Shown in pieces: positions 1 through 12,600 of a DNA stretch of 60,000 bases (its first letter is position 1; each line of letters starts with the position of its first letter). The position numbers and the translations under genes were made by a program. The DNA lies in contig NC_064036.1 in NCBI RefSeq assembly GCF_932526225.1, positions 16,950,953-17,010,952 on the forward strand, written 5' to 3'. Source of the DNA: Nematostella vectensis. Lineage: Eukaryota > Cnidaria > Anthozoa > Actiniaria > Edwardsiidae. The notes under the pieces are model-generated. The model saw nothing but the letters and a program-made list of their open reading frames with translations, was not told where the DNA came from and made no database searches.

Positions 1-106
1 GTGTGAATGAACCTGGAAGGAGAGACAGATAAGTGTGAATGAGCCTGGGACGAGGGATAGATAACTTTGAGGTACCCTGGGAAGAGAGACGGATACTGAA
101 TGAACC
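1..106. repeat. Short minisatellite, about 33-bp unit, three copies
   Basis: Units of the type GAATGAACCTGG-AAGGAGAGACAGATA; the pattern resumes after the MITE at 354-385. Intron sequence beyond exon 16 of gene A. Confidence 0.7.
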
Positions 107-353
107 TAGCCTACTAGATACTGCGCCTGCGCCTGCGAGCCTGCGATACAGGCGTTTGTTGTGTTTCCGCGACGGAAACCCCGCTTTTCCGTGTTTTGGG
201 CGCCATCTTGGATTTATGGCCGCGCGCGAGCTGGATGCGAGAGCAAAAGGCATCCCCAGCCCCCTCCCCCAGCTTTGCCTTTGATGGCGCCCAAAACACG
301 GGAAAGCGGGGTTTTCGTCGTGGAAACACCAACAAACGCCTACTAGTAGGCTA
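107..353. mobile_element. MITE with 9-bp target duplication (Mutator-like?)
   Basis: The termini TAGCCTACTAG / CTAGTAGGCTA and long inner inverted arms (GCGTTTGTTG..., AAAACACGG...) are flanked by GAATGAACC at 98-106 and 354-362. A 9-bp duplication fits Mutator-like elements. Caution: the surrounding 33-bp minisatellite also contains GAATGAACC. Confidence 0.65.
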
Positions 354-409
354 GAATGAACCTGGTACAGAAGACTGAGCAATAAACCGATAATACAACA
401 CGAAGCAGT

Positions 410-555
410 GCTGATGATGACGTAGAAGATGTTAATGTTGTTGTTGTTGATGGTGATGATGATTATGTTGATAAGAATGATGATGATGATGATGGTGAAG
501 ATGATGTTGCTGATGATGATGCTGATGGCGATGATGATTTTGATGATGATGATGG
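410..555. repeat. TGATGA-type simple repeat
   Basis: Imperfect GATGAT runs next to the donor of gene A exon 16. Long Met-rich frames here are repeat artefacts. Confidence 0.8.
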
Positions 556-593
556 CAGATGTGGTTGGAGCTACAGAATCAAGTGCATCGTAC

Positions 594-699
594 CTCACTG
601 AGACGGGGACCTCCGCCAGTCCAGTCTTTCTCATAGGAACTGTGACTCTGCCTTTCTGCTCTTCGACAGTGATGTTCAAGTAAACAAAACTAATGCTCA
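594..699 (-). CDS. Gene A exon 16: first half of Calx-beta domain 8
   Basis: It encodes SISFVYLNITVEEQKGRVTV... with a polypyrimidine-CAG acceptor on its 5' side and donor GTACGA after phase 2, exactly as in the other first-half exons. The second-half exon must lie left of the window or is lost; positions 1-593 hold no matching exon. Confidence 0.8.
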
Positions 700-3600
700 C
701 TGGTAAAAAAAAAAAACACTTCAAGTCAACGGTTGGCTCGAAACTCTACGTTGTATATATCGCACTCTCCACTAAGAGACTAACAGGTTGGCTATAATTG
801 TGAGCCTCTCTATATAAGCAAAATGTGCACTTCTCCCCTGGCGCCCGTTTCTCAAAACACCCGAGAAATCTCGGGCCCGGAAACTTTATTTTGCATTTTT
901 GCCCGAAATTTCGCATGTTTTTCTTTTTGAGAACCGCTTTTATGATATAGAAAAGTTTTAACTTCCTCTTGGTTCATATTCCAAATGATTACGCTCAAAA
1001 GGGCTATTTTCGAAGTTTTGCTGGAGCCAGAAAGTTACCCGAAAAGTCTCGGGTGACTGCGGGGTCCCAAAAACTTTCTTAATATTTGAAACATGTGTTT
1101 TTCGGGCCCGAGAAGATCACAATCTGTAAATCTATAAAGAGAATCATCCTTTACATGAATCTTTGTGGTAAAATCCGATGTTTGACAATATTTCAACACG
1201 TTTAGATACCATAAATTTTATAGGAATTAGCAACTGTAGCAAGCTTTTCAAATTTAAGGAATAAATCGTTTTCGGGCCCGAGAACTCTCGGGTGTTTCGG
1301 GAAACTAGCCTCTGGATCTACTGAATTTTCACCTAACAAGAATATATACCTCTATCATTGTCTGTGATACAAACAGCAGCATCCCGCGGGTCAACCAGAA
1401 CATTCGCTCGAGAAACGTTCAGCCTCACTATGAAACACTCAGTGCCTTCGGTCACGTGATCATCGTGAATTGCAAATGTGTAGCTCTTCAAGTCTTCATT
1501 TACAGCAAAGGTGTCGGCGATTTCTTTATGCGTGAAGTCGCCCGGCGCAGACGCATTCAGGTTGACTGTTGAAATACTGATACACAGAAAAAGACTTCTT
1601 CGAAAAATGAGACAAAACCTTTTAAGGTTAAGCATTGACAGGCCTAGGGGGTTGAATCACCTTCTCACCTTCAGGGCACAGTCATAGATCGAAATCAGAT
1701 CGAAGCATATTTGAAAATTATAGGCAATGGCTCATAATGGCTGACAAACCGACCAGTTGGCCAAGGAAGGTACTTGGATATTTGTATGATAAAGGAGGGA
1801 GGTACTTGGATATTTGTATGATAGAGGAGGGGGTACTTGGATATTTGTATGATAGAAGAGGGAGGTACTTGGATATTTGTATGATAGAAGAGGGATACTT
1901 GGATCAGTGGATATTTGTATGATAGAAGAGGGAGGTACTTGGATATTTGTATGATAGAAGAGGGTACTTGGATATTTGTATGATAGAGGAGGGGGGTACT
2001 TGGATATTTGTATAATAGAGAAGGGAGGTATTTGGATATTTGTATGATAGAGGAGAGGGAGGTACTTGGATATTTGCATTGTAGAAGAGGGAGGTACATG
2101 GATAATATTTGTATGATGGGGGAGGGGGTGTTGGAAAGGGACCTTTGTCTGTAAACGTGTAGCAGGAGGCTGGTGCATCTATAACGCCTGTCTATTCAAG
2201 TGACGATAACCTGAGGACCGCCCATTCCAAGCGTCGTCATTTTTATAACTTCATACCTACTCCTCCCCGCCTGGACTGATTTGCCCTTTTATTCCGTGTC
2301 CCCCCTTGCCAATGCTACCAAAATAGTGATTTCGATGTATAGTATAATTTCTCTCATACCCTAGGTCCAATGGTATTGACGTGTTTCCGGTCTTGCGCAC
2401 TAGCAGCGTAATATTCCCCTCACTCTCGGCCACACTCACGGTTTTGTTGACGAAACCGAAGGTCACTAAACGTGTAAGAAAAATAAATATTTTTTCTTAT
2501 TTTTTTCATCATTTTCTCTTGCCACTGTTATTTTGAATATTGGAACGCATTTATGACGCCGACAATACTGGTATGCGTATTTCTATTCGGGCGACAAGTG
2601 CTCAAAATATACAAAAGTAAGACCCTCCCAGCAACCTTTTCGGTTGTGCCTCGTGGGTACTAGGTACGAATTTGTGACAGACTTGTAACCTAGGTAACCT
2701 CAGCTGAATAATCAAATGAGCCGTTTTTCAGGTAATGGGGTACAGTGGCTGTAGACTTCTGCCACCCAAAGCCTCGATTCCCGCTTAAACTCCACAGGAC
2801 CCCCATAACCGGATAATGATGTGCGTACCTTTATCGCCGTGGTCTGTTATCGTGACTGTCACGCTACTGTAGTTCAGTGTCACGTGGGGTGAGGTAGTCG
2901 TGGCGGTTATGTTGAACGATTCGGTGTTTTCAAGGGTGGCGTCATTGATGATGGTGACTGTTGCATGCTGGGAAGGCTCTTCTTGAGTAAAAGTCACGGA
3001 TGAATAGTGCAGGCGATGGTCACGGCTGGAGCTTGCACTGATGTTAGTAATGGCGAACCTGAATTGACGCATCATCATAATCAACTTGATCATTTTCGTA
3101 CATGGTTAACACTGTCTTGATCTAGCACTGCATAATTATCCCCAGGATTCCAGATCTGACTATGAGGGGAAGGGAAAGGAAGGCAACGGGGGATTGTTAG
3201 GTGGCCGTTATGTACGCCTAAAAGCTTACGTTATCTTAATGGGGATTCCCAGGATTCCAGATGTGACTATGAGGGGGAGGGAAAGGAAGGAAACGGGAGA
3301 TTGTTAGGTGGCCGTTATGTACGCCTAAATGCTTACGTTATTTTAATGGGGATTCCCAGGATTCCAGATATGACTATGAGGGGGAGGGAAAGGAAGGCAA
3401 CGGGAGATTGTAGGTGGCCGTTATGTACGCCTAAAAGCTTACGTTATCTTTATGGGGATTCCCAGGATTCCAGATATGACTATGAGGGGGAGGGAAAGGA
3501 AGGCAACGGGAGATTGTTAGGTGGCCGTTATGTACGCCTAAAAGCTTACGTTATCTCAATGGGGATTCCCAGGATTCCAGACTTGACTGTCAGGGGGAGG

Positions 3601-6600
3601 GAAAGGTTTCCAGCATTTTCAGCGACAGTGACCGATGAACTTGTGAACCCAATGGTTGCTAGAAAATACAATACAATGACTCGAGCGTGACACATAAGTC
3701 AGTTTGAAATCGTACAGATTGAGGGGCCAGTGCTGAAAAACGCAAGACTAGTTCCAGTACCGTTCGGTTAAACAACCTTTTTGTTTTGAAATGGCGGCTT
3801 TTTACCGGCGAAATGTCACATTTTGGCGAATGCTAAGAAAACTGAAAGCTTTTATTAAAGTTTTTTTTTGTACATTATGGTTTTAATGCTGTACAGTAAG
3901 TCAAAACAGCGACTGAAGTCAGCCTTTAGTACCTTTACTCGAACGATTCAACACTGAGATTGTGTTTGTTTTCGCCAGAACACGCGCATGCGCATACGTT
4001 ATTCAGCACTGTCGATTGCGGGCAAGTTTTGTTGAGCATGACATTTAAAATTAATGTGATACTAATCAATGAGCATGACGTTAATGAGCGTGACATGATT
4101 AGGATGACGTAAGTAAGCAAGACGTGATTAACATGACGTTACTGAGTTTGACATGCTTTGCATGACGTTAATGAGCGTGACATGATTAGCATAAATGACG
4201 GAGCGATCTATTGCAAACTCACCATTGTCATCGTTAACTATGGTTAGATTGATGTAAGTTTGTCGAAGGTTAGCAATGGGGTCGTTACTGCTTAACACTA
4301 AGAAAAAATCTTTATCGTTCTCTAGGATCTCATCGTCAAAGATCTGCACGCTGAAAGTGTAGTTACGCACTCCTTCTCCAAGGCGGATCGTTTCGTTCGA
4401 GAACATGTAATCAATCCCTTGGTACGCTGTACCATTGTACGCCTTCACTCTGTGGATAAGAACGAGTAGAAGTGTCAAAATTGATGTTGGTAATCAAAAC
4501 AATTATAATGATAGTGATGATGATGAAGATGGCTACGATAACAGTAATGCTGATGGAGATGATTATGATAACAGTAATGATGGTGATTATTATTATGATG
4601 TTAACGATGATAAATAATGATGGTATGGTCGTGGTGGTGATGATGGTGGCAGTGGTAATGATTTTAGATAACAGGGCCGTAGCAGGTGTGGGGCACTGGG
4701 GGCACGTAGCAGGGGTGGGGCACTGGGGGCACGTAGCAGGGGTGGGGCACTGGGGGCACGTAGCAGGGGTGGGGCACTGGGGGCCCGTGTCCCCCAATAT
4801 TTTGAAAAAAAAAAATAAGGAAATGACCAGTAGGGGCGTGGCTGTGCCCCCAATTGTTGTCTTAATGTTTCTGTATTGTGCCTCCCCCCCAATCTTTTGA
4901 GGCCTGCTACGGCTATGGATAGTGATTCCGATGATGGGTAATGACCATGGATGATTGGTAAGTTGTGTTGTAAATTGCATAGTGATTGGCATTAGTACTT
5001 ACTGTACAGTGACGGGAGTATCGTAAGCCGTGAGTTTCTCCACCGTTATGTTGACTAGGCCGGCATCCTCTCGCACAGACCTCAGCACTGAGCCTTTAAA
5101 CCCCACGTCAGCTAGACAACACAAAATGCAACTTAGCCGCCATTTGTGTCGGAAAAGAAATATTTTTATTCCATTAAAATGGATAACAAGGAACTTCTCA
5201 GATTCTAGAATCTTGATCGTAGATTTCACGGCACAATTCCTTGCGGCTCCATCGTATAATGACAACCAGGGGCCGGTTTACTGGGTTTACTAACCCTGGA
5301 TTAAGCGAGTGAAAAACTTGTTTGACGAGTAAAATTTACACAGGATACCCAGTAGATCGATAGAGAGCAACTGAAATTTAACTTTGGTGATTTTATTTTC
5401 GCAGAAAAAAAAACAAACAAAATAAAAAAAACACCTCTACACCGCCTGTAATATTACCGCCATTTCATTGCCAAAAATGTCATTTGCAGGATTCGAGTTG
5501 GTGCGTGACACTAGCGAGACAGATTCATTTCAAGTATAAATTTCATGTAACTTTCTGTCTGTCCCAGCATAATTCCCGAGTCAGCATCGCAACGAAGGTC
5601 GTAGTACAGGAAAATGGTGCAGAATTTATGCTGAATTGTTCAAATTCATAGTAGGGTTATGAAATTTGGCAGGGTGATAGATCTTTGCACCACAAGTAAT
5701 TCTAGATAGGATGCCACGCCCAAAAACAAGTACTTCCAGTTTTATAGGGGTGAAATTGATTATCACAAAAATGAAGGAAACATACACTTAATGGTAATGT
5801 ACTGGCCCAAACTTTCTCATGTAGATAAAGGCTAATATATTTCATATTACCGTTACAAGGGCAACGCCCTCACAACGATACTTCAAGTCTTATAGAGATG
5901 CAATTACTACGATAAAAATAAATATAAAACACACTAAATATGCTAGTTAATTATTTTACTCTTGTATATGGATCAAAAACTGTTCATGGCATAGATGTTA
6001 ATCCATATACAAGAGTAAAATCATTAACTAGCATATTTAGTGAGTTTTATATTCATTTTTATCATAGTAATTGCAACTCTATAACACTGGAAGTATTGCT
6101 GAAAGGGCGTTAGCCCTTAGTTATTAGCCCTTTTTGGGGTATCAATTAAAGACTCCGAAATTCGGACTATTTTTGGGTATCCATTAAAGACTCCTAAATT
6201 CGGACTCTATTTTGGGAATCTATAAATGACTCCGAAATTCAGACTCTTTGGGGTATCCATAAAAGACTCCGAAATTCAGACTCTTTTTGGGGGTATCCAT
6301 TAAAGACTCCGAAATTCGGACTCTTTTTTGGGGATCCATAAAAGACTCCGAAATTCAGACTATTTTCAGGGTAGTTATAAAAGACTCACAAACTCGGGCT
6401 CTGTTGTTTTTTGTCCTCCTTTTCAGATCAGCGATAAAACACTTATTCTTTCTGAGGGTTTAGAAATTGCCGTTGCAACAAGTAGCGATAGGACAGAGCC
6501 TCTTCTTCACGCCGTTGAAAAACTTGACTCTACTCGAACTAGTTTTTTTTTTTCGAGTAAAACCCTACAGACAACCCTGATTTTTCATATTTTCTGGGCT

Positions 6601-9600
6601 TTTGGAAAACCACCAATTAATTTGGAACACGTTCTACGCGAAAATGGTCAAACTTGATTGGTCGATATCTGCAAGCATTTGCAAGAATTTTGGTTTTGCG
6701 GTAGTCCTGTGGTGTACAAGGAACGCCTGCAAAAGGCTCATTGATTATTTAGATCGAAAAAATGAGTTACTAAAGATAGCGATAGTCACGGAGCGATCGT
6801 TACACGAGCAGTTCGGGCGGCGAAGTTTAAGCAATGGCTGGTGAGCATCGTCGAAGAAACAAGGGTCCAAGATGCCACCACTGTCATCGATTTGGCCACA
6901 TCAAAAGAGATTGCCGAGAACTCGTATCGGCAAAGGCGGAAATTATAAGGGTTCAAAGTTATTGGGATGGGTTGCACCCTGTATTACCGCTTAATGTAAT
7001 AACTGTGATAACTAACTAATTGAATACAAACGCTTAATGTAATTAAATTCGCCGCTTAATGTAATAATAACTTACAGGCGTTAGTACAACATTAGCGTTA
7101 GTATTACATTAAGTCGCAGTTATTACATTAAGCGGTGATACACACCCGCCCCATGTGCCCCACCCCTTTCTACGACACTGTACATTAGCCCTGGTTTCAC
7201 GCTACTATACCCTACCCTGTGTGTCGTCGTTAAGCACGTTGATGGTGATGTTAGCATTTTTCAGGGAAATAATCGGATCGGTGACACTTATAGTCAGGTA
7301 GAACGTCTTGTTTTCCTCAAGGCGCGAGTCGTCTATAATGTGCACCATGACGTCGAAAGTGGAAATTGACGGGGGGATGTTGATGGTGGTTTGTAAGGGT
7401 TCAAAGTCCACCCCGGATACAGCTGTTCCGCTAACTGCTTGAACACTGCGAATAAAAGTGGGTAAATACTTTGGTAAATGTTTATTCAAGGCGGATCTAG
7501 GGGTTCTTGTCCCGTTTTTTTTTTCGGCACAACAAAAGTTTGACGTCTGAATCGGTGTCGTGTTTTTGCCGTGCAGTACGACTTGCGCAGCCGTGCTTTG
7601 CGCTGTGAATGATTTTAGACGTAGAACCATCCCTGTACCCAATCCAAATAACTATATACGGTACAGGACTTAAACTGCGCAGAATCGCGGCGTATGAGTC
7701 GGTAGTGAGTTGAGTCTATTTTCTAAATACTGGGGATTGTAATTTTCGTGTTATATATTATGAGTGTTAATTCGTGTATTGTAAAGTTAAAATTTTCCAA
7801 AAATCCGAGAAAACTTAGGTAATGGGTAAAGAAAGAAAAAAGAGGAAAAGTGTCAACTCCTGAAGACACAATTCTGAGCTCTTCTTTCAACACAACACCG
7901 AGTGTTTACTTTCAACATACTAACTATGCTTTCAACAATCGAGCCTGGCATGTTTGGCACGCTTTCCGGACGAGCACGCTATCGCCATGGCAACATCAAT
8001 CAATGAAAAAAAACATAACAAAAAGAAAATTGGAACATCGAAAAAATTGCTTGTCTACATTTTGGATCTTCTTTTTCCTCGGGATTGCGGAATTTTTTAA
8101 AAGCGCTGTTCTCAGCAATTGTTTTTAGAATATCGTTTTTAATATTTTTTGCACATTCATTTATCTTTACAAGGTGACGGGTCCTTTTCTTTAACGTTAA
8201 AATGTCAAATTTTATGTCTTTGATCGCCAATGTTTTTTTGTAGCATACCTCACATTGATTGGTAGCTTCGTGGAACCAGTGTTTTCGATCGTCACGTTTA
8301 TACTCCCAACGCTCTCGTTCAAGAACCTAACAACGTCGCCTTGGAAACCTATCACCGCTGGAACAAAAGGATAACACATTATCGTCTTTCATGATATTTT
8401 AACCAAAAGAAGACTCACAGGCTAATCACAGTCTTTTTTAAAGTAAAAAAAAAAAACAAAAAACAAAAACAAAAAAGAAACAAAACAAAAAAACAACTCG
8501 ATATTATTCTGATATTGCGCTGTAAAGCATTCATTCATAAAAAAGGATGAATCATATAAATGAATCTAGACTATAGAAATACCTACAAGCAAAGATTTAT
8601 CCTTCATTTGCCAAATTTAATAAAAGTAACCAATGGAAAATAAACAATTTTTTCCAATCACGGATTGTGCTAGGATGAGAAAAGGGCCGGTGTAAAAGAC
8701 TCTATTAAGACTTTGATATGAAACCAGCGCCCTTCATAAAAATCCCTAACAATAGTTACATACGAAATTCATTAATTATCTCACACCTCTGGTGTCGTCA
8801 TTAAGTATGTGAAATGTGATGTTAGTAGTTCCCTTGGAAACCGCCGGGTCAGTGATGTTCAAGGTTAAGTAGAACGTCTTGTTAGGCTCAACGACAAAGT
8901 CATCTGTTATGTAGACTGTGACGTTATAAGTGGAGACTGAGGGGGGGATGTTGATGGTGGTTTGTAAGGGTTCAAAGTCCACCCCGGATACAGCTGTTCC
9001 GCTAACTGCTTGAACACTGCGAATAAAAGTATGTAAATACTTTGGTAAATGTTTATTCAAGGCGGATCTAGGGGTTCTTGTCCCGTTTTTTTTTTTTCGG
9101 CACAACAAAAGTTTGACGTCAATCGGTGTCGTGTTTTTGCCGTGCAGTACGACTTGCGCAGCCGTGCTTTGCGCTGTGAATGATTTCAGACGTGGAACCA
9201 TCCCTGTACCCAATCCAAATAACTATATACGGTACAGGACTTAAACTGCGCAGAATCGCGGCGTATGAGTCGGTAGTGAGTTGAGTCTATTTTCTAAATA
9301 CTGGGGATTGTAATTTTCGTGTTATATATTATGAGTGTTAATTCGTGTATTGTAAAGTTAAAATTTTCCAAAAATCCGAGAAAACTTTGGTAATGGGTAA
9401 AGAATGAAAAAAAGGAAAAGTGTCAACTCCTGAAGACACAATTCTGAGCTCTTCTTTCAACACAACACCGAGCGTTTACTTTCAACACACTAACTATGCT
9501 TTCAACAATCGAGCCTGGCATGTTTGGCACGCTCTCTGGACGAGCACGCTATCGCCATGGCAACATCAATCAATGAAAAAAACATAACAAAAAGAAAATT

Positions 9601-12600
9601 GGAACATCGAAAACATTGCTTGTCTACATTTTGGATCCTCTTTTTCCTCGGGATTGCGGAATTTTTTTTAAAGCGCTGTTCTCAGCAATTGTTTTTAGAA
9701 TATCGTTTTTAATATTTTTTGCACATTCATTTATCTTTACAAGGTGACGGGTCCTTTTCTTTAACGTTAAAATGTCAAATTTTATGTCTTTGATCGCCAA
9801 TGTTTTTTTGTAGCATACCTCAAATTGATTGGTAGCTTCGTGGAACCAGTGTTTTCGATCGTCACGTTTATACTCCCAACGCTCTCGTTCAAGAACCTAA
9901 CAACGTCGCCTTGGAAACCCATCACCGCTGGAACAAAAGGATACCACATTATCGTCTTTCATGATATTTTAACCAAAAGAAGACTCACAGGCTAATCACA
10001 TCCTTCTTTAAAATAATAATAAAAAAAAAACAAAAACAAAAAAACAACAACTCGATATTATTCTGATATTGCGCTGTAAAGCATTCATTCATAAAAAAGG
10101 ATGAATCATATAAATAAATCTAGACTATAGAAATGAGAAAAGGGCCGGTGTAAAAGACTCTATTAAGACTTTGATATGAAACCAGCGCCCTTCATAAAAA
10201 TCCCTAACAATAGTTACATACGAAATTAATTAATTTCTCACACCTCTGGTGTCGTCATTAAGTATGTGAAAGGTGATGTTAGTAGTTCCCTTGGAAACCG
10301 CCGGGTCAGTGATGTTCAAGGTTAAGTAGAACGTCTTGTTAGGCTCAACGACAAAGTCATCTGTTATGTAGACTGTGACGTTATAAGTGGAGACTGAGGG
10401 GGGGATGTTGATGGTGGTTTGTAAGGGTTCAAAGTCCACCCCGGATACAGCTGTTCCGCTGACCGCTTGAACACTGTTCACAAATATTTAGCAGCGTGTG
10501 TTAGCAACTAAGATCATATAAATAAAAGACACCTTGCCACACGGAGCCTTAGCAGGGCTTGAAATATTGGTGGAGAACGGCAAAGAAACAACATTAAAGT
10601 TGGGGGACAACTCTTACTACGGCCCAGCCACACATCGAAAACACCACAGAAACTACACGAGACCTTAAAATCCTGAGGACGGAACTTTGACAGTGAGTGG
10701 TTCCCATGAGTCTCTGGGCGGAGGCTAAGTTCAAACGTCGTATTATCGATGAGCCATATTCAATGCAAATGCATTCAAATGAAGATGGAACAATCGACTT
10801 GATTCATTTGCACATATTTTGTCTGACGTCAATTGTCCAAAAGCACTTAAACAAAACACCATTGAAAAGAAACCGCTTTATTCGGATTAAATAGTACTTA
10901 GAAAACCAGGCAGCAAACTGACAGTAGCTCTTAGTCGAAAACTTAGAGCTATGGAGAAACTCGAAAGAAATCACGTTTTCAAACAACTGCCTTTTTGTGT
11001 GACCTCTATTGAGAATGACCGTTATTGCGTTGATTGAAATACAATACAAATCAGATAACTGATACAATCTTTGTTCAAAGGATGTTACATTGATTGACAG
11101 GCGGAGGATTTCTGACTTACCCCATGGTGTGGGACTGTGCGGTGGATCCCGTGTTCTCAATCGTGACGTTAACACTTCCTACACCCTCTTTAACGTGTCT
11201 CACTGCATCGCCATGGAAACCAATCTTAGCTGCAAAAAGAGATTACCATGTGACGATGGCAAATTTACTGAACATCATTTAGCTTTTTTCATTTGAGATA
11301 GAATGAGCCATTGCTTAAATAATACGATCCCCTACATTTCTAGTAATTTCGTCTCGCCAGACAGTTCTGTGAGCGAAATGTTCTTGGGCGAAAATGTCAA
11401 GCACTTAAGACAACCATTTAATACCTAAGTTTCTGTAGACTAGCAGTGATAGAATCCTCAGGATATGTACAACTAGTAGAGGCAAGGCAAACCCATCCCT
11501 CCCCACCAATTGCCTACGAACTTGTTGATAATCTGTGATAATATCCTCACGATCTACCTTGATCGTCGTCCGTTATAGTGATGACGGCGAACTGGTTGGC
11601 GTAACAAAGTGGCTTGGGGGCGGCTCCACCAGTGATGTTTATGTAGAACTCTTCCGAGTCTTCATAAATAACGTCATTAGTTATAGAGACAGTAGTGGTA
11701 GCCTCATTGACCAATATACCGAAGGATACAGTTGTGGGGTTTGTGTAGCTGAAGTCGTTTCCTTGAACTGCTGATCTATTCGTTGTTTGAAGTCTGGAAT
11801 TGAACATATGCAGGTGTACTAACTTTTAGTTAAAGCGATTGGTGCCTGCCACTAAGGAATTGGTAACGAAACTGAGAAGGATGGGGTATGGGAACAAGAT
11901 CAGAATAGATATGGCGAAGACAGGATAGAAACTATGGAAGGCCGATAGAGCTCGGATAGGGAAAAGACTTTAAATGGAAAATACTTTAAATGGAAATGAG
12001 GATGGCGATGGAATGGAGTAGTAGATAGAATAGGGGTTGGGAATCAAACTGGATGGGGATGAAAATTTAGAAGGGAATATATGGACGAAAGTGAGGTGGG
12101 GATTGTGATGACGTCAAGAAACTTTCATTTTCCATTCTAGCAAAAAAAGGTATTATAACGCAGCAAGACTTACTCGAGCGAAAATGCTTCAAAAGTAGTC
12201 GAAGAACGTTTCAGATATATGGTGACGGTGCCAATATTTTCATTAAACGTATATGAGCTGGCTGAAAATCCCACCTCGATACACTGACCTGCAACAGCTG
12301 AACAATATTTGCATATGAGATAGATACACATTGTCAAGTTCCAGAAAATATCCATACGCCCCCACCCCCCATTGAGGGGAATGGAAATTCCGGGGGGGGG
12401 GGGGGATGGGGGGCTCAAACGCCCAGGAATTTCCAGAGGGGAGGGGGTAAAATGCCCTTTTTCTTAACAGTTACTGTATTTATTTTTTTCCAGGGGGTTG
12501 GAAATTCCAGAGGGGTGAGGGGTCATACCTCCGACCCCTTCAATAGGGGGGTATGGATATTTTCTCAACTACACATTAACATGGATGCACAAGAGACATA

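Noticed and set aside
4411-4992. Long minus-strand frame with CPTPAT repeats
   Set aside because: Created by the expanded MITE terminus and simple repeat; only its first part overlaps a real exon, in another frame.
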